A stretch of 27,042 bases of DNA from a virus, in the IMG/VR virus record IMGVR_UViG_3300043446_003308, positions 1 to 27,042 of that record; one strand, given 5' to 3'. Shown here one piece after another: positions 19,183 to 25,838 of this stretch (positions are counted from its first letter, which is position 1; the number at the start of each line of letters is the position of its first letter). The notes below the pieces were generated by a model, which was not told where the DNA came from, did no database searches, and was given only the letters and a program-made list of their open reading frames with translations. The position numbers and the translations under genes are program-made.

Positions 19183-19279
19183 TTATCCACAGGTTGTTAG
19201 GTTTTTTACTTTAGGGTTGTTAGGTTTTAGGTTGAGAGTTGTTAGGTTTATAGTAAATTAAATATAATTTGTTAGGTTT
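19183..19279. repeat. DnaA box plus four TTGTTAGGTTT iterons
   Basis: A perfect DnaA box TTATCCACA (19183-19191) is followed by four exact 11-bp direct repeats TTGTTAGGTTT at 19194, 19217, 19239 and 19269 (spacing 23, 22 and 30 bp, near two helical turns for the first pair of intervals). Around and beyond them is AT-rich DNA. This is the look of an iteron-type replication origin. Confidence 0.65.
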
Positions 19280-19289
19280 TAGATCAAAG

Positions 19290-19499
19290 TTATTTACAGG
19301 ATTGAATACCTTTGATGACACAGGCTTCAACCCCATCTCCATATCTATGTTCAAACTCTCTACCTACATTCCATAGTTCATCGTCTTGGACAATTAGATA
19401 TTTGTTAATGGAGTCAGGATTGGTGTCTCCTGCTATTCGTCCAATATGATAGGTTTTGATCAGTTTGTCATTGATATAGATTGGAATGTGTATAGGCAT
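19290..19499 (-). CDS. Conserved hypothetical next to the origin-like repeats
   Basis: A 69-aa protein ending in REFEHRYGDGVEACVIKGIQ, a segment that recurs in actinophages from memory, with no known function. The start at 19499 is chosen because TACAAT (19511-19506) lies 6 nt upstream; longer frames would cross the DnaA boxes. DnaA boxes directly abut its promoter, so DnaA could control it. Confidence 0.6.
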   Translation of the reverse strand: MPIHIPIYINDKLIKTYHIGRIAGDTNPDSINKYLIVQDDELWNVGREFEHRYGDGVEACVIKGIQSCK

Positions 19500-19505
19500 A
19501 AAACT

Positions 19506-19511
19506 ATTGTA
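19506..19511 (-). promoter_or_regulatory. Leaderless -10 beside DnaA boxes
   Basis: TACAAT (19511-19506), 6 nt before ATG 19499. The two DnaA boxes at 19520-19540 occupy the -18 to -40 region. Confidence 0.45.
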
Positions 19512-19519
19512 TCGTAAAG

Positions 19520-19540
19520 TTATCCACAGGTTTATCCACA
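19520..19540. repeat. Two tandem DnaA boxes
   Basis: TTATCCACA at 19520-19528 and 19532-19540, same orientation, 3 nt apart. A near-match TTATCCATA lies at 19889-19897. Confidence 0.7.
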
Positions 19541-19573
19541 AATAAATCTTACTGATATTTTTATAGATAGGGT

Positions 19574-19593
19574 TAAAGTGGAGTAAAGTGGAG
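19574..19593. repeat. 10-bp tandem repeat TAAAGTGGAG
   Basis: Two perfect adjoining copies (19574-19583 and 19584-19593), then a degenerate third (GATAGTGGG). It lies in the non-coding region between the DnaA boxes and the GGTTTG region. Confidence 0.55.
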
Positions 19594-19884
19594 GATAGTG
19601 GGTGATAGAACATTTTTTATAAGGCGGGTCGTAATGCGGGGCCAAAAATTACTCTATCAAACCAAAATATCCCAAACCATTGTATCGACTTATACCATAT
19701 ATCCGCATATCTGTCAAACCATCATATCAAGGTTTGGGCATTATACATCCAAAATCATGGTTTGTCAAGTATCTTCGTAAAGGAATTTGGATGAAAAATT
19801 GCCAAAAGTTTGAATAAATTCGAATTAATCCGAAATAAGTTTTAAAAGGTTTTAAAAAACCAGAAAACCAGAAAATATGGTTTG

Positions 19885-20079
19885 TTAGTTATCCATAGGG
19901 GGATTATAGATAGGTTCGTAATCTTTTTTATATTCCGCCTCAGTTTTATAGAATGCGGGGATGAATGGTTTGATAGGCCACTTAGCAATTGTATATAGCA
20001 TGCCAGTTAAAACCTTTATGTCTTTATTGAAACCGTCCCAATCTTTAGGTTTCATTTGGCTGAAGTGTCCACGAGTCAT
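19885..20079 (-). CDS. Hypothetical protein within the repeat region
   Basis: A 64-aa basic, aromatic protein (KPKDWDGFNKDIKVLTGMLY, then PAFYKTEAEYKKDYEPIYNPP). Not recognised. ATG 20079 lies 6 nt after a TATAAT (20091-20086), which supports a leaderless start. Confidence 0.5.
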   Translation of the reverse strand: MTRGHFSQMKPKDWDGFNKDIKVLTGMLYTIAKWPIKPFIPAFYKTEAEYKKDYEPIYNPPMDN

Positions 20080-20085
20080 GATTAC

Positions 20086-20091
20086 ATTATA
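20086..20091 (-). promoter_or_regulatory. Leaderless -10 box
   Basis: TATAAT (20091-20086), 6 nt before ATG 20079; no clear -35. Confidence 0.45.
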
Positions 20092-20146
20092 CCCTGGTTT
20101 GATAACAACTTCAGGGGTTTCGTAAATTGCGTTCGTAATGTCTTTT

Positions 20147-20174
20147 AAAAAAGCCCCCGCAAAAATCGGCGGGG
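20147..20174 (-). terminator. Intrinsic terminator
   Basis: CCCCGC (20174-20169) and GCGGGG (20160-20155) with an 8-nt loop, then six Ts (20152-20147) on the - strand. It would end transcripts running leftward out of the gene pair at 20442-20949, or out of an unidentified RNA in the repeat region. Confidence 0.75.
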
Positions 20175-20441
20175 ACTAGAAGAAGAGATCGTAATACTCC
20201 TAGTACAATACATAGAGATACAATCATACACTATGGTTTGAAGGTTTGACAAACCATAAATATTATGATATAAGGTTTGGGGGAAATTTGTTTTGGATCG
20301 TAATCCTTTTATAAAAAATAGATAAAATTTTTATCGATCCTAGATTTGGTTTGGAGATAAAAGGTTTGGGATCGTAATCAATTATTCGTAATAACTTGAC
20401 ACAATGGTTTGTGGTTTGATATGTTATCTAGGCGGGCCTGG

Positions 20442-20726
20442 CTACCCGTTTTTCTTTTTATCGACAAATGCCAAGAGGTCGTTGAGATTATCTATTTCGC
20501 CAATTTCTTCTTCTGTAACATCTAACGCAGCAAGAAATAAATTATAGGTTTCGTTGATAAAATCTTCTGCTGTGGGTAGTGGTTCAACAACTCCCGTCGC
20601 AATAAACCATGCCAATGGCAAACCGACATCGTTGTAGTCTATAAATGAAGATAGTTCTTCGTCATCTCTAAACTCAAACCAGAATTGCCCTAAAATACCA
20701 CACTTATCAGCCATGCTTGTAGCCAT
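20442..20726 (-). CDS. Conserved actinophage-type hypothetical
   Basis: A 94-aa acidic, helical protein with SFIDYNDVGLPLAWFIATGVVEPL, a segment that recurs in actinophages from memory; it ends in DKKKNG. Unknown function. Its start overlaps the upstream gene by 20 nt. Confidence 0.6.
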   Translation of the reverse strand: MATSMADKCGILGQFWFEFRDDEELSSFIDYNDVGLPLAWFIATGVVEPLPTAEDFINETYNLFLAALDVTEEEIGEIDNLNDLLAFVDKKKNG

Positions 20727-20949
20727 ATGAATCTCCTAAATACTCTCCCATAAGTTTATCATACTCTTCGCTTGCTGTCAAGGCAAGGACATCTAAACGC
20801 CGTGCCACAATCACAGGGTGATTTCGAACCAAATGAAAGCCAACAGCCTCCAGATTTAGTCCCATGTCTTCTGTAAGTAATTTAGCAAATCTTCCAGCGT
20901 ATTGTATTTCTTTTGTGTTCTCAGGTTTTTTCCTAATACTGTAAGCCAT
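20707..20949 (-). CDS. Conserved hypothetical, small
   Basis: An 80-aa protein with basic N-terminus (AYSIRKKPENT) and helical body (FAKLLTEDMGLNLEAVGFHL). AGGAGG precedes ATG 20949. Unknown function; first gene of a two-gene operon. Confidence 0.6.
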   Translation of the reverse strand: MAYSIRKKPENTKEIQYAGRFAKLLTEDMGLNLEAVGFHLVRNHPVIVARRLDVLALTASEEYDKLMGEYLGDSYGYKHG

Positions 20950-20964
20950 AACTCCTCCTATTGG

Positions 20965-20993
20965 ATTGTATCAAAAATTAGAGGGAGGCGCAA
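20965..20993 (-). promoter_or_regulatory. Promoter fused to a terminator
   Basis: TTGCGC (20993-20988), 17 bp, TACAAT (20970-20965), with TGA as a weak extended element. The -35 lies in the 3' arm of the hairpin ending the upstream operon. Confidence 0.55.
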
Positions 20994-21016
20994 GTCGCAA
21001 GTTTACTACGCCTCCC
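20972..21016 (-). terminator. Intrinsic terminator after the 22.9-21.0 kb operon
   Basis: GGGAGGCG (21016-21009) with CGCCTCCC (20990-20983), 18-nt loop, then TCTAATTTTTG. An additional small GAGGG/CCCTC hairpin lies closer to the upstream stop. Confidence 0.6.
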
Positions 21017-21038
21017 GTAGAGGGGACCCAACCCTCTT

Positions 21039-21395
21039 TTATGATGTGACCGTCGTCACCAAACCGTGGTAACTAATAAAATCATCAATTGAATGCGAAC
21101 CAGTATCATCCATAACAGTATTGTCAGTTAGGTCGATAAGCACAGGGTGGTCCATGAATCCCAGGTCATTAGGATTGCAAGCATATAGGCCATAACCAGT
21201 CTCATTTAGGATATCGTGCTGCAGCAAATAACTAACAGCCATCCTGGTATAGTATGACTCATCACCCTTACGTGGTGCTGCATGCTGCAGCGCTGCTGCC
21301 AAGTCCTGGTACATAGAGTCCTCACCCCAATGGCTATATAGGGCCACTGCGAGATCTTCAGATTGTTTGAATACGAATGTACAACGTGCTCCCAT
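21039..21395 (-). CDS. Conserved hypothetical, GARCTFVFKQ family
   Basis: A 118-aa protein starting GARCTFVFKQSEDLAVALYSHWG, then LAAALQHAAPRKGDESYYTRMAVSYLL and ETGYGLYACNP. This arrangement is common in actinophage early regions from memory, without a function. Overlaps its upstream gene by 1 nt; last gene of the operon before a terminator. Confidence 0.65.
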   Translation of the reverse strand: MGARCTFVFKQSEDLAVALYSHWGEDSMYQDLAAALQHAAPRKGDESYYTRMAVSYLLQHDILNETGYGLYACNPNDLGFMDHPVLIDLTDNTVMDDTGSHSIDDFISYHGLVTTVTS

Positions 21396-21736
21396 TATTG
21401 CTCCTCGCTAAAATATTCACCAGTGAAGTCAATTACAACAACTGCAACTCGTCCGTCCTCATTTATTTGTGCATAGACAGGATAAAGACCATCACCATAA
21501 CCAGTGCTAAAAGCAACTGCACTGTTTCCGCCTAATTGTCCAAACCCCTTACCAAGAGTAGCCTCACAGGCACCAAGGTAGCCATATTCACCTTTCTTGT
21601 TGACATGGTCTGCAAAGTTATCTTGTTCAGAATTCCAAGTTTTCCATTCGTCTAAATAACATGGGTCACCAACAATTGCTTGTCCACTGTCTACACCGAA
21701 CTCGCCAATAAGTTGTAAGTTATCTACTTTTATCAT
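21395..21736 (-). CDS. DUF4241-like hypothetical
   Basis: A 113-aa beta-rich protein with VDSGQAIVGDPCYLDEW, GYLGACEATL and FSTGYGDGLYPVYAQINEDGRVAVVVIDF. The GDPCY...GDGxYPVY pattern resembles DUF4241-type proteins. Unknown role. It overlaps its neighbours by 1 and 4 nt. Confidence 0.6.
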   Translation of the reverse strand: MIKVDNLQLIGEFGVDSGQAIVGDPCYLDEWKTWNSEQDNFADHVNKKGEYGYLGACEATLGKGFGQLGGNSAVAFSTGYGDGLYPVYAQINEDGRVAVVVIDFTGEYFSEEQ

Positions 21737-22014
21737 TCTTGCTCCTTTTCCTTATCCATAATAGCAAATGAGAGTTGGTATGTCAAACCGTACAAATAGG
21801 ACAAAGCGTCTACCTGTCCCTCCCAATATTTGCGTTCCATGGATTCCATTGCGTCAGAATAGTCATTATCTTCTTCAGTCTTTTGGGCTTCTTCCAATTC
21901 CCGCTCTGCTTCAAGTAATAATACTTTTAGTTCTCCATGCATGATATCCAAACCAGATATTCCTGCGTCTACTGCTTTTTGAAGATTAGGGGCTAATTCA
22001 TTGATTGCTTGCAT
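21733..22014 (-). CDS. Coiled-coil hypothetical
   Basis: A 93-aa, mostly helical protein: long acidic coil (LLLEAERELEEAQKTEEDNDY) then YWEGQVDALSYLYGL. The GQ-x-A-x5-6 end is shared with the next upstream gene, so the two may be diverged paralogs that bind each other. No recognised domain. Confidence 0.55.
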   Translation of the reverse strand: MQAINELAPNLQKAVDAGISGLDIMHGELKVLLLEAERELEEAQKTEEDNDYSDAMESMERKYWEGQVDALSYLYGLTYQLSFAIMDKEKEQE

Positions 22015-22216
22015 TTTCTTCTTCCTTTTCCATGATTATAGAAATTATATGGGATGTGGCACTGGCTTGTCCACTTACAAAATTATATTCAAAATCTAAT
22101 TCACCAAATTCTTTACAGTTAGGGTCAAGAGATTCCATTTTATTAGATAATTGCTCTAAATCCTCATTCAAAGACTTTAGGTGTAAACTAAGATAGTTAT
22201 TTAGATAATCAAGCAT
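21998..22216 (-). CDS. Coiled-coil hypothetical, paralog-like
   Basis: A 72-aa helical protein: LNEDLEQLSNKMESLD coil then FEYNFVSGQASATSHIISII. It resembles the 93-aa gene after it in the G-Q-A pattern. Overlaps both neighbours (17 and 8 nt). Confidence 0.55.
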   Translation of the reverse strand: MLDYLNNYLSLHLKSLNEDLEQLSNKMESLDPNCKEFGELDFEYNFVSGQASATSHIISIIMEKEEENASNQ

Positions 22217-22943
22217 TTACTTCATCCATTCTATAGTCGGGTACATGTTCTTTATCTAAATATACCTTATGGATGTCACATTCCGCAACACAGTCAAGGT
22301 CTGCTTCACCCATATAATTGCATGCACTGCAGATTTCTCCACAATCATTATCACAGTACTCCATTGTATCTTCTGCGTCACAATCTCTACATTTACTTTC
22401 GTAGTCTGTGTTTTCAATAATGACACCTTCTTCCCAAACTACCTCGCCACCCCAACCTGTTTCTTCTTCATAAGATAGGGTAAAGTTTAGAGTTGGATAT
22501 TGTTCAACCAATTTCTCAATTGCAGGAATAGGTGGTGACCAAGCGGTATTGAAACGGTATGCAAGAGAACTATCAGTCTCATCCATTAGTTCTGTATCAC
22601 TATATTTCTCATCATCAGATACACCTACATCCCATTTTGTTCCCCAATTACGAACATTCCAATCGTACCAATGGTTACCGTCAAATGTAATTGGTTCGCC
22701 TAATTTATGGTCAGGTTGTTTTATATATTCCTCATCAGACACATTATCTTGAATATGATTATAGATATTATGGAAAGCAAACACAGGATTACTATAATGA
22801 TAATCCTTTACTTCCATTTTACCTGTCTCAGGATTCCAATTGTCATGTTTCTTGACATATGGTCTGTTTAGTATGCGTTTTACATCTGCAATAAGTGCAG
22901 AATCACCCTCTATTGCAAGAGAGTTATAACACCAATTTGGCAT
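22209..22943 (-). CDS. Api92-like protein with C-terminal zinc cluster
   Basis: A 244-aa protein. MPNWCYNSLAIEGD is the typical start of the phage/plasmid Api92-like (DUF1281, ferredoxin-fold) family; NVRNWGTKWDV, FNTAWSPPIPAIEKL and FTLSYEEETGWGGEV are the other family marks. The C-terminal part adds CRDCDAED, YCDNDCGEICSAC, and CVAEC: seven or more Cys that likely bind zinc. Members occur in phages and plasmids; function unproven. Preceded by AGAAAGGA and its own promoter; first gene of a five-gene operon. Confidence 0.75.
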   Translation of the reverse strand: MPNWCYNSLAIEGDSALIADVKRILNRPYVKKHDNWNPETGKMEVKDYHYSNPVFAFHNIYNHIQDNVSDEEYIKQPDHKLGEPITFDGNHWYDWNVRNWGTKWDVGVSDDEKYSDTELMDETDSSLAYRFNTAWSPPIPAIEKLVEQYPTLNFTLSYEEETGWGGEVVWEEGVIIENTDYESKCRDCDAEDTMEYCDNDCGEICSACNYMGEADLDCVAECDIHKVYLDKEHVPDYRMDEVNA

Positions 22944-22973
22944 TATGGGTCCTTTCTGTTGGGTCGTAAATAA

Positions 22974-23002
22974 ATTTTAGCAAAAATGCAGGGGAATGTC
23001 AA
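22974..23002 (-). promoter_or_regulatory. Promoter of the Api92-like operon
   Basis: TTGACA (23002-22997), 17 bp, TAAAAT (22979-22974) with TGC extended -10. The 30-nt leader holds AGAAAGGA before ATG 22943. Confidence 0.75.
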
Positions 23003-23172
23003 ACAGTCCAATACTTTAAAATAGTAGCCATGGTAAGATGAATAGCACAGTCGCAATCCCCACCATTCATGTTATCTATAAATTCAATATGAGAATAATT
23101 ATCCTCATAGATCTCTGTAATTAACTCATCAATTGTATAAGGTTTTACTGTTGTATAGGTTTCTTGGGTCAT
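22999..23172 (-). CDS. Small hypothetical, leaderless
   Basis: A 57-aa protein (MTQETYTTVKPYTIDELITE..., NMNGGDCDCAIHLTMATILKYW). The start at 23172 follows an extended -10 by 6 nt. A longer frame back to a TTG at 23307 is possible but would begin right after the pseudoknot and run through this promoter. CDC-x2-H might bind a metal. Unknown function. Confidence 0.5.
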   Translation of the reverse strand: MTQETYTTVKPYTIDELITEIYEDNYSHIEFIDNMNGGDCDCAIHLTMATILKYWTV

Positions 23173-23178
23173 AAATTT

Positions 23179-23207
23179 AGAATACCACGGAACTGGGAAA
23201 AAATCAA
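23179..23207 (-). promoter_or_regulatory. Leaderless promoter
   Basis: TTGATT (23207-23202), 17 bp, TGG-TATTCT with -10 at 23184-23179, 6 nt before ATG 23172. Confidence 0.6.
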
Positions 23208-23318
23208 GTCCTACGTAATCAAATATTTTAAAAAATACAATGTCCGATTTGTCCGTTTCACCTAGGCGATTTTTTGCAATTTTTATTTTATGATCTGCAA
23301 ATTGCAAAATAAAAAATT

Positions 23319-23345
23319 GAGCAGTTTATACACTTACTCAGGTGT
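23319..23345 (-). promoter_or_regulatory. H-type pseudoknot element, copy C (3' UTR of DUF932 gene)
   Basis: Stem 1 ACAC (23345-23342)/GTGT (23333-23330), core CTGAGTAA, stem 2 GAGTA (23339-23335)/TGCTC (23323-23319, one G-U), connecting loop ATAAAC. AATTTTTTATTTT follows. It begins 9 nt after the DUF932 stop codon. Confidence 0.7.
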
Positions 23346-23354
23346 TGAAATTAC

Positions 23355-24374
23355 TTACGCAGCAATTTCTAAAACATTGCGAACAACATTTAGCAAACGA
23401 TTTTTTTCTGCTGTTATTGATGGGTCAAAACCAGAAGCAGCAGCAAGCATTGCCTCAGTATTACCACCACGAGCAGAACGATGCCAATCTAAACGCTCAG
23501 TTAGAGCATTGAGTGCGCCCCAAGCATTGCCAGCAATCATGCCATTGAATTCACCTGTGTAAATATCATTGATGGTATCAATTTTATTTGTCCACTTAGT
23601 GAGTGCGATTTTCTTATCGCTTTCAGGCTTTGGATAAGCAGCGAGAACAATATCATTGAACTGTTGTGCTGTGATTTCCTTAGCAATCATGGCATGAGCC
23701 ATCTTGTCGAATTCATCCATGTAAGCATTAGCAAGACCAAGTGCTGTACGAGCAATTTGAACCTTACCATTTGCTGTCTGTGTATGACGAATTTTGAAAG
23801 ACTGCTTTACGCCATCTTTTTTCTTGATACGACCAAGAGCCATATTTAGAGTGTTAGCGCATACAACACGAACAGGCGTGATGGATGCTTGAATAGCAAT
23901 AGAGCCATCGTGTGATGTGTTGATGAGCAAATAAGTCTTTACCTTATCCGCAACACCATTTGGGTCAAGAATGGTTTCACGCTCAAGAGCAAGAGAGCCG
24001 AATACAACACGACCTCCACGAATTGAGCCAGCCGTTTCCCAACGACCTCCACCATCTAACAATGTGTCACCGAATGAGAATAAATCTTCATTCTGTAAAA
24101 CATGATAACGCTCACCGACTACACCAAGAACATCGGTCTGTGAGTTATCCGTAGGATTAGTACGAACAACATATTGGTAAGACTTATCTGATGATAAGTG
24201 AGATGGAATTTCCATTTCTTCTAATCTAACATTCCAATTATTTAGATTAGCAGCAACAAGCATTTCTGCTGTATTTTTTTCTTCTGTGAAAACTGTGCCT
24301 AAGCCATGCCAAGCAGGTTCACGGAAAGATGCGAAAGAAGCAACGCCATTTTGCGTTTCTAATTCATGAGCCAT
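23355..24374 (-). CDS. DUF932 phage/plasmid-like protein
   Basis: A 339-aa protein of the DUF932 (TIGR03299) family: PAWHGLGTVFTEEKNTAEML near the start, YQYVVRTN, VVGERYHVLQNEDLFSFGDTLLDGG, RVVFGSLAL, LLINTSHDGSIAIQASITPVRVVCANTLNMAL, and late helical region with MAHAMIAKEITAQQFND. Family members are frequent in mobile elements, probably linked to DNA replication or anti-restriction; no proven activity. AGAAAGGA and a long leader precede it, and its 3' end carries pseudoknot C. Full length. Confidence 0.85.
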   Translation of the reverse strand: MAHELETQNGVASFASFREPAWHGLGTVFTEEKNTAEMLVAANLNNWNVRLEEMEIPSHLSSDKSYQYVVRTNPTDNSQTDVLGVVGERYHVLQNEDLFSFGDTLLDGGGRWETAGSIRGGRVVFGSLALERETILDPNGVADKVKTYLLINTSHDGSIAIQASITPVRVVCANTLNMALGRIKKKDGVKQSFKIRHTQTANGKVQIARTALGLANAYMDEFDKMAHAMIAKEITAQQFNDIVLAAYPKPESDKKIALTKWTNKIDTINDIYTGEFNGMIAGNAWGALNALTERLDWHRSARGGNTEAMLAAASGFDPSITAEKNRLLNVVRNVLEIAA

Positions 24375-24404
24375 TTTTTGTCCTTTCTGTGGTCATTTAT
24401 AACA

Positions 24405-24413
24405 ATCTTAGCA
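24405..24413 (-). promoter_or_regulatory. Extended -10 for the DUF932 gene
   Basis: TGC-TAAGAT (24413-24405); the -35 is weak. Leader about 20-25 nt with AGAAAGGAC. Confidence 0.5.
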
Positions 24414-24532
24414 CAATCAACTGACAAAAGCAAATAGGCTTAGTAAATGTGCATAAATTGGACGTAACGTAAATCACATCTTAAATATTTGACATTTGCA
24501 ACTTTTGCGGGCTAGGCAATTTAAACCAAGAG

Positions 24533-24561
24533 GAGCAGTTTACATGGACGTGCTCAGGTCC
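24533..24561 (-). promoter_or_regulatory. H-type pseudoknot element, copy D
   Basis: Stem 1 GGAC (24561-24558)/GTCC (24549-24546), core CTGAGCAC, stem 2 GAGCA (24555-24551)/TGCTC (24537-24533), connecting loop ATGTAAAC. It is part of the long 3' UTR after the 148-aa gene. The rest of that 264-nt interval holds a TTGCAGGG/CCCTGCAA hairpin (stem arms near 24633-24608), an ATCCCT/AGGGAT hairpin and the DUF932 promoter. Confidence 0.7.
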
Positions 24562-24638
24562 CTTACAGATCCCTTTAAGAAAGGATGAAAGAGGGATGCT
24601 GCATACATTGCAGGGCCTTTCATGAACCCTGCAAATTT

Positions 24639-25085
24639 TTACAATGTTGTTATGTGGTCCACTTCGATATCTGCATTCACATCATATGAATATGATTCTA
24701 CATTAACCATTAAGTCGACATCATTGATATCAAAAGATGCTAAATCTTTTAATGGAACGGTCACCATTCCAGTGATTGTTGCAGTTGCTTCGAATTCAAC
24801 TTCTTTAGTTGGATTAAATCCAAACATGTCGCAAATTTGAGAAACAATCTCTTCTGCATCTGTTTGATTTTCAATCCAGTCTCCAAGAGCGCTTTCTAAT
24901 GCATAGACTGAACGCTGCAGTGAATCAAAACGCTTTTCTGTTCGTCTTGCCTGGTCCAAGGTCCATTCTAAATCAACAACCTTATCAGTTGGATAGGTAA
25001 CCTCATCACCATTAATTACTTTATAGGTCACCAATTGATTTGGGTTGTAGTGTACTGGTGCCTGCATTGTTTCTGTTGTTTCCAT
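24639..25085 (-). CDS. Conserved actinophage-type hypothetical
   Basis: A 148-aa protein: an N-terminal beta-hairpin (VTYKVINGDEVTYPTD), a coiled region (LDQARRTEKRFDSLQRSVYALESALGDWI), then EEIVSQICDMFGF and a beta-rich acidic end (VEFEATATITGMVTVPLKDL). The layout recurs in actinophage early regions from memory. Unknown role. ATG overlaps the upstream stop by 1 nt. Confidence 0.65.
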   Translation of the reverse strand: METTETMQAPVHYNPNQLVTYKVINGDEVTYPTDKVVDLEWTLDQARRTEKRFDSLQRSVYALESALGDWIENQTDAEEIVSQICDMFGFNPTKEVEFEATATITGMVTVPLKDLASFDINDVDLMVNVESYSYDVNADIEVDHITTL

Positions 25086-25348
25086 TATTCAATATCCTTT
25101 CCCATGGAATCCATTTCTTTGATAGTATCTATCATCTCATCTAATTGACTTTCTGTCAAGAGGACATGAGTCACGAGAGTAGTTGTCATTGCTGAAAGTG
25201 CTGCTGAGTATTGAAATAAAGCATGAGCAAATTCCTCATCTGACATTTCATTTCTTGAGTGATGAACATGCGAAGCAAGAGTCATTATCATTTCATCGTG
25301 AACTGCTTCTTGTGTTGCATTTTGTAGTGCGATAGCGGTGCTAATCAT
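25085..25348 (-). CDS. Small helical hypothetical
   Basis: An 87-aa helical protein (MISTAIALQNATQEAVHDEMIM, HHSRNEMSDEEFAHALFQYSAALSAMTTTLVTHVLL). The start at 25348 has AGAAAGGA and a promoter just upstream; longer in-frame starts lie in the leader and beyond the promoter. Unknown function. Confidence 0.6.
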   Translation of the reverse strand: MISTAIALQNATQEAVHDEMIMTLASHVHHSRNEMSDEEFAHALFQYSAALSAMTTTLVTHVLLTESQLDEMIDTIKEMDSMGKDIE

Positions 25349-25373
25349 TTTGTATCCTTTCTTAGATAATCTA

Positions 25374-25402
25374 AGCATAGCATTTTTTAAAGAAAAAATC
25401 AA
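25374..25402 (-). promoter_or_regulatory. Promoter for the 87-aa/148-aa gene pair
   Basis: TTGATT (25402-25397), 17 bp, TGC-TATGCT with -10 at 25379-25374. Confidence 0.6.
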
Positions 25403-25494
25403 ATCAAGTACGTAAATAATCTCATATTTTGGACTATGATTTAGATCACACCCCCTAGGCGATTTAGCCCTGCCCCGAAGAGATGAGGCAGGGA

Positions 25495-25544
25495 TAAAAA
25501 GTTGTGGCGGGGCAATTGCGATTACACAGTTCAAACCGCCACAA
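25495..25544 (-). terminator. Intrinsic terminator
   Basis: TTGTGGCGG (25544-25536) with CCGCCACAA (25510-25502), 25-nt loop, then CTTTTTA. It ends the 55-aa gene upstream. A second CCCTGCC/GGCAGGG hairpin follows at about 25493-25468. Confidence 0.65.
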
Positions 25545-25549
25545 ATTTA

Positions 25550-25717
25550 TTAGTGTGTTTTTACCATAGCAAAGCGTTGCTGACCATTTGCCAAACGAAG
25601 CATTACTTTAGTTACATTGCGAGTTTGTGGGACAAACTTTTCAATGCGACCTGTGATACCTGTTTTGCTTGTAGTGAATAGATCACCAATTTGATAAGTA
25701 TAACCGCCAAGTGTCAT
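25550..25717 (-). CDS. 55-aa paralog 1, YxxGDLFTxxK family
   Basis: A 55-aa beta-rich protein: YTYQIGDLFTTSKTGITGRIEKFVP, then VTKVMLRLANGQQRFAMV. It is clearly related to the gene at 26391-26558 (shared GDL-F/Y-T, TG-x-I, P, V-x-L, NG-x-x-R). The SH3/KOW-like pattern could bind nucleic acid or protein. AGAAAGG and its own promoter precede it. Function unknown. Confidence 0.65.
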   Translation of the reverse strand: MTLGGYTYQIGDLFTTSKTGITGRIEKFVPQTRNVTKVMLRLANGQQRFAMVKTH

Positions 25718-25754
25718 TTGTTTTACCTTTCTATTTGTTTTGGGTCTTTATTCA

Positions 25755-25782
25755 ATTTTACTATTTTTTTGAGATTTGTCAA
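25755..25782 (-). promoter_or_regulatory. Promoter for 55-aa paralog 1
   Basis: TTGACA (25782-25777), 16 bp, TAAAAT (25760-25755). The leader contains AAGACCCAAAAC, also present in the leader at 26264-26300. Confidence 0.6.
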
Positions 25783-25838
25783 GTGGGATTTATGGTAGTC
25801 AGTAGCCCTCGCCTACCCACCTGACTTTCTCTATCTAA

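Larger units (their letters stand above)
19629..20418. repeat. Dense GGTTTG and TCGTAAT short repeats
   Basis: GGTTTG, in either orientation, occurs 16 times between 19658 and 20418, often as ATGGTTTG. TCGTAAT occurs seven times (19629, 19916, 20133, 20189, 20298, 20372, 20386). A perfect inverted pair TATGGTTTG/CAAACCATA spans 20232-20258 with a 9-bp spacer. Apart from one small gene (19885-20079) the stretch looks non-coding. It could be an origin, a partition site or a multi-site operator. Confidence 0.6.

Noticed and set aside
19598-19780. 60-aa + strand frame in the repeat region
   Set aside because: It runs through the repeated DNA with no ribosome binding site or -10 and has no recognisable domain; most likely a chance frame.
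19183-20418. CRISPR array
   Set aside because: Repeats are short (6-11 bp), mixed in orientation and unevenly spaced, with no cas genes.
20397-20423. TTGACA (20397-20402) with TATGTT as a + strand promoter
   Set aside because: The -10 is poor and it points against the neighbouring gene; an antisense RNA is possible but unsupported.
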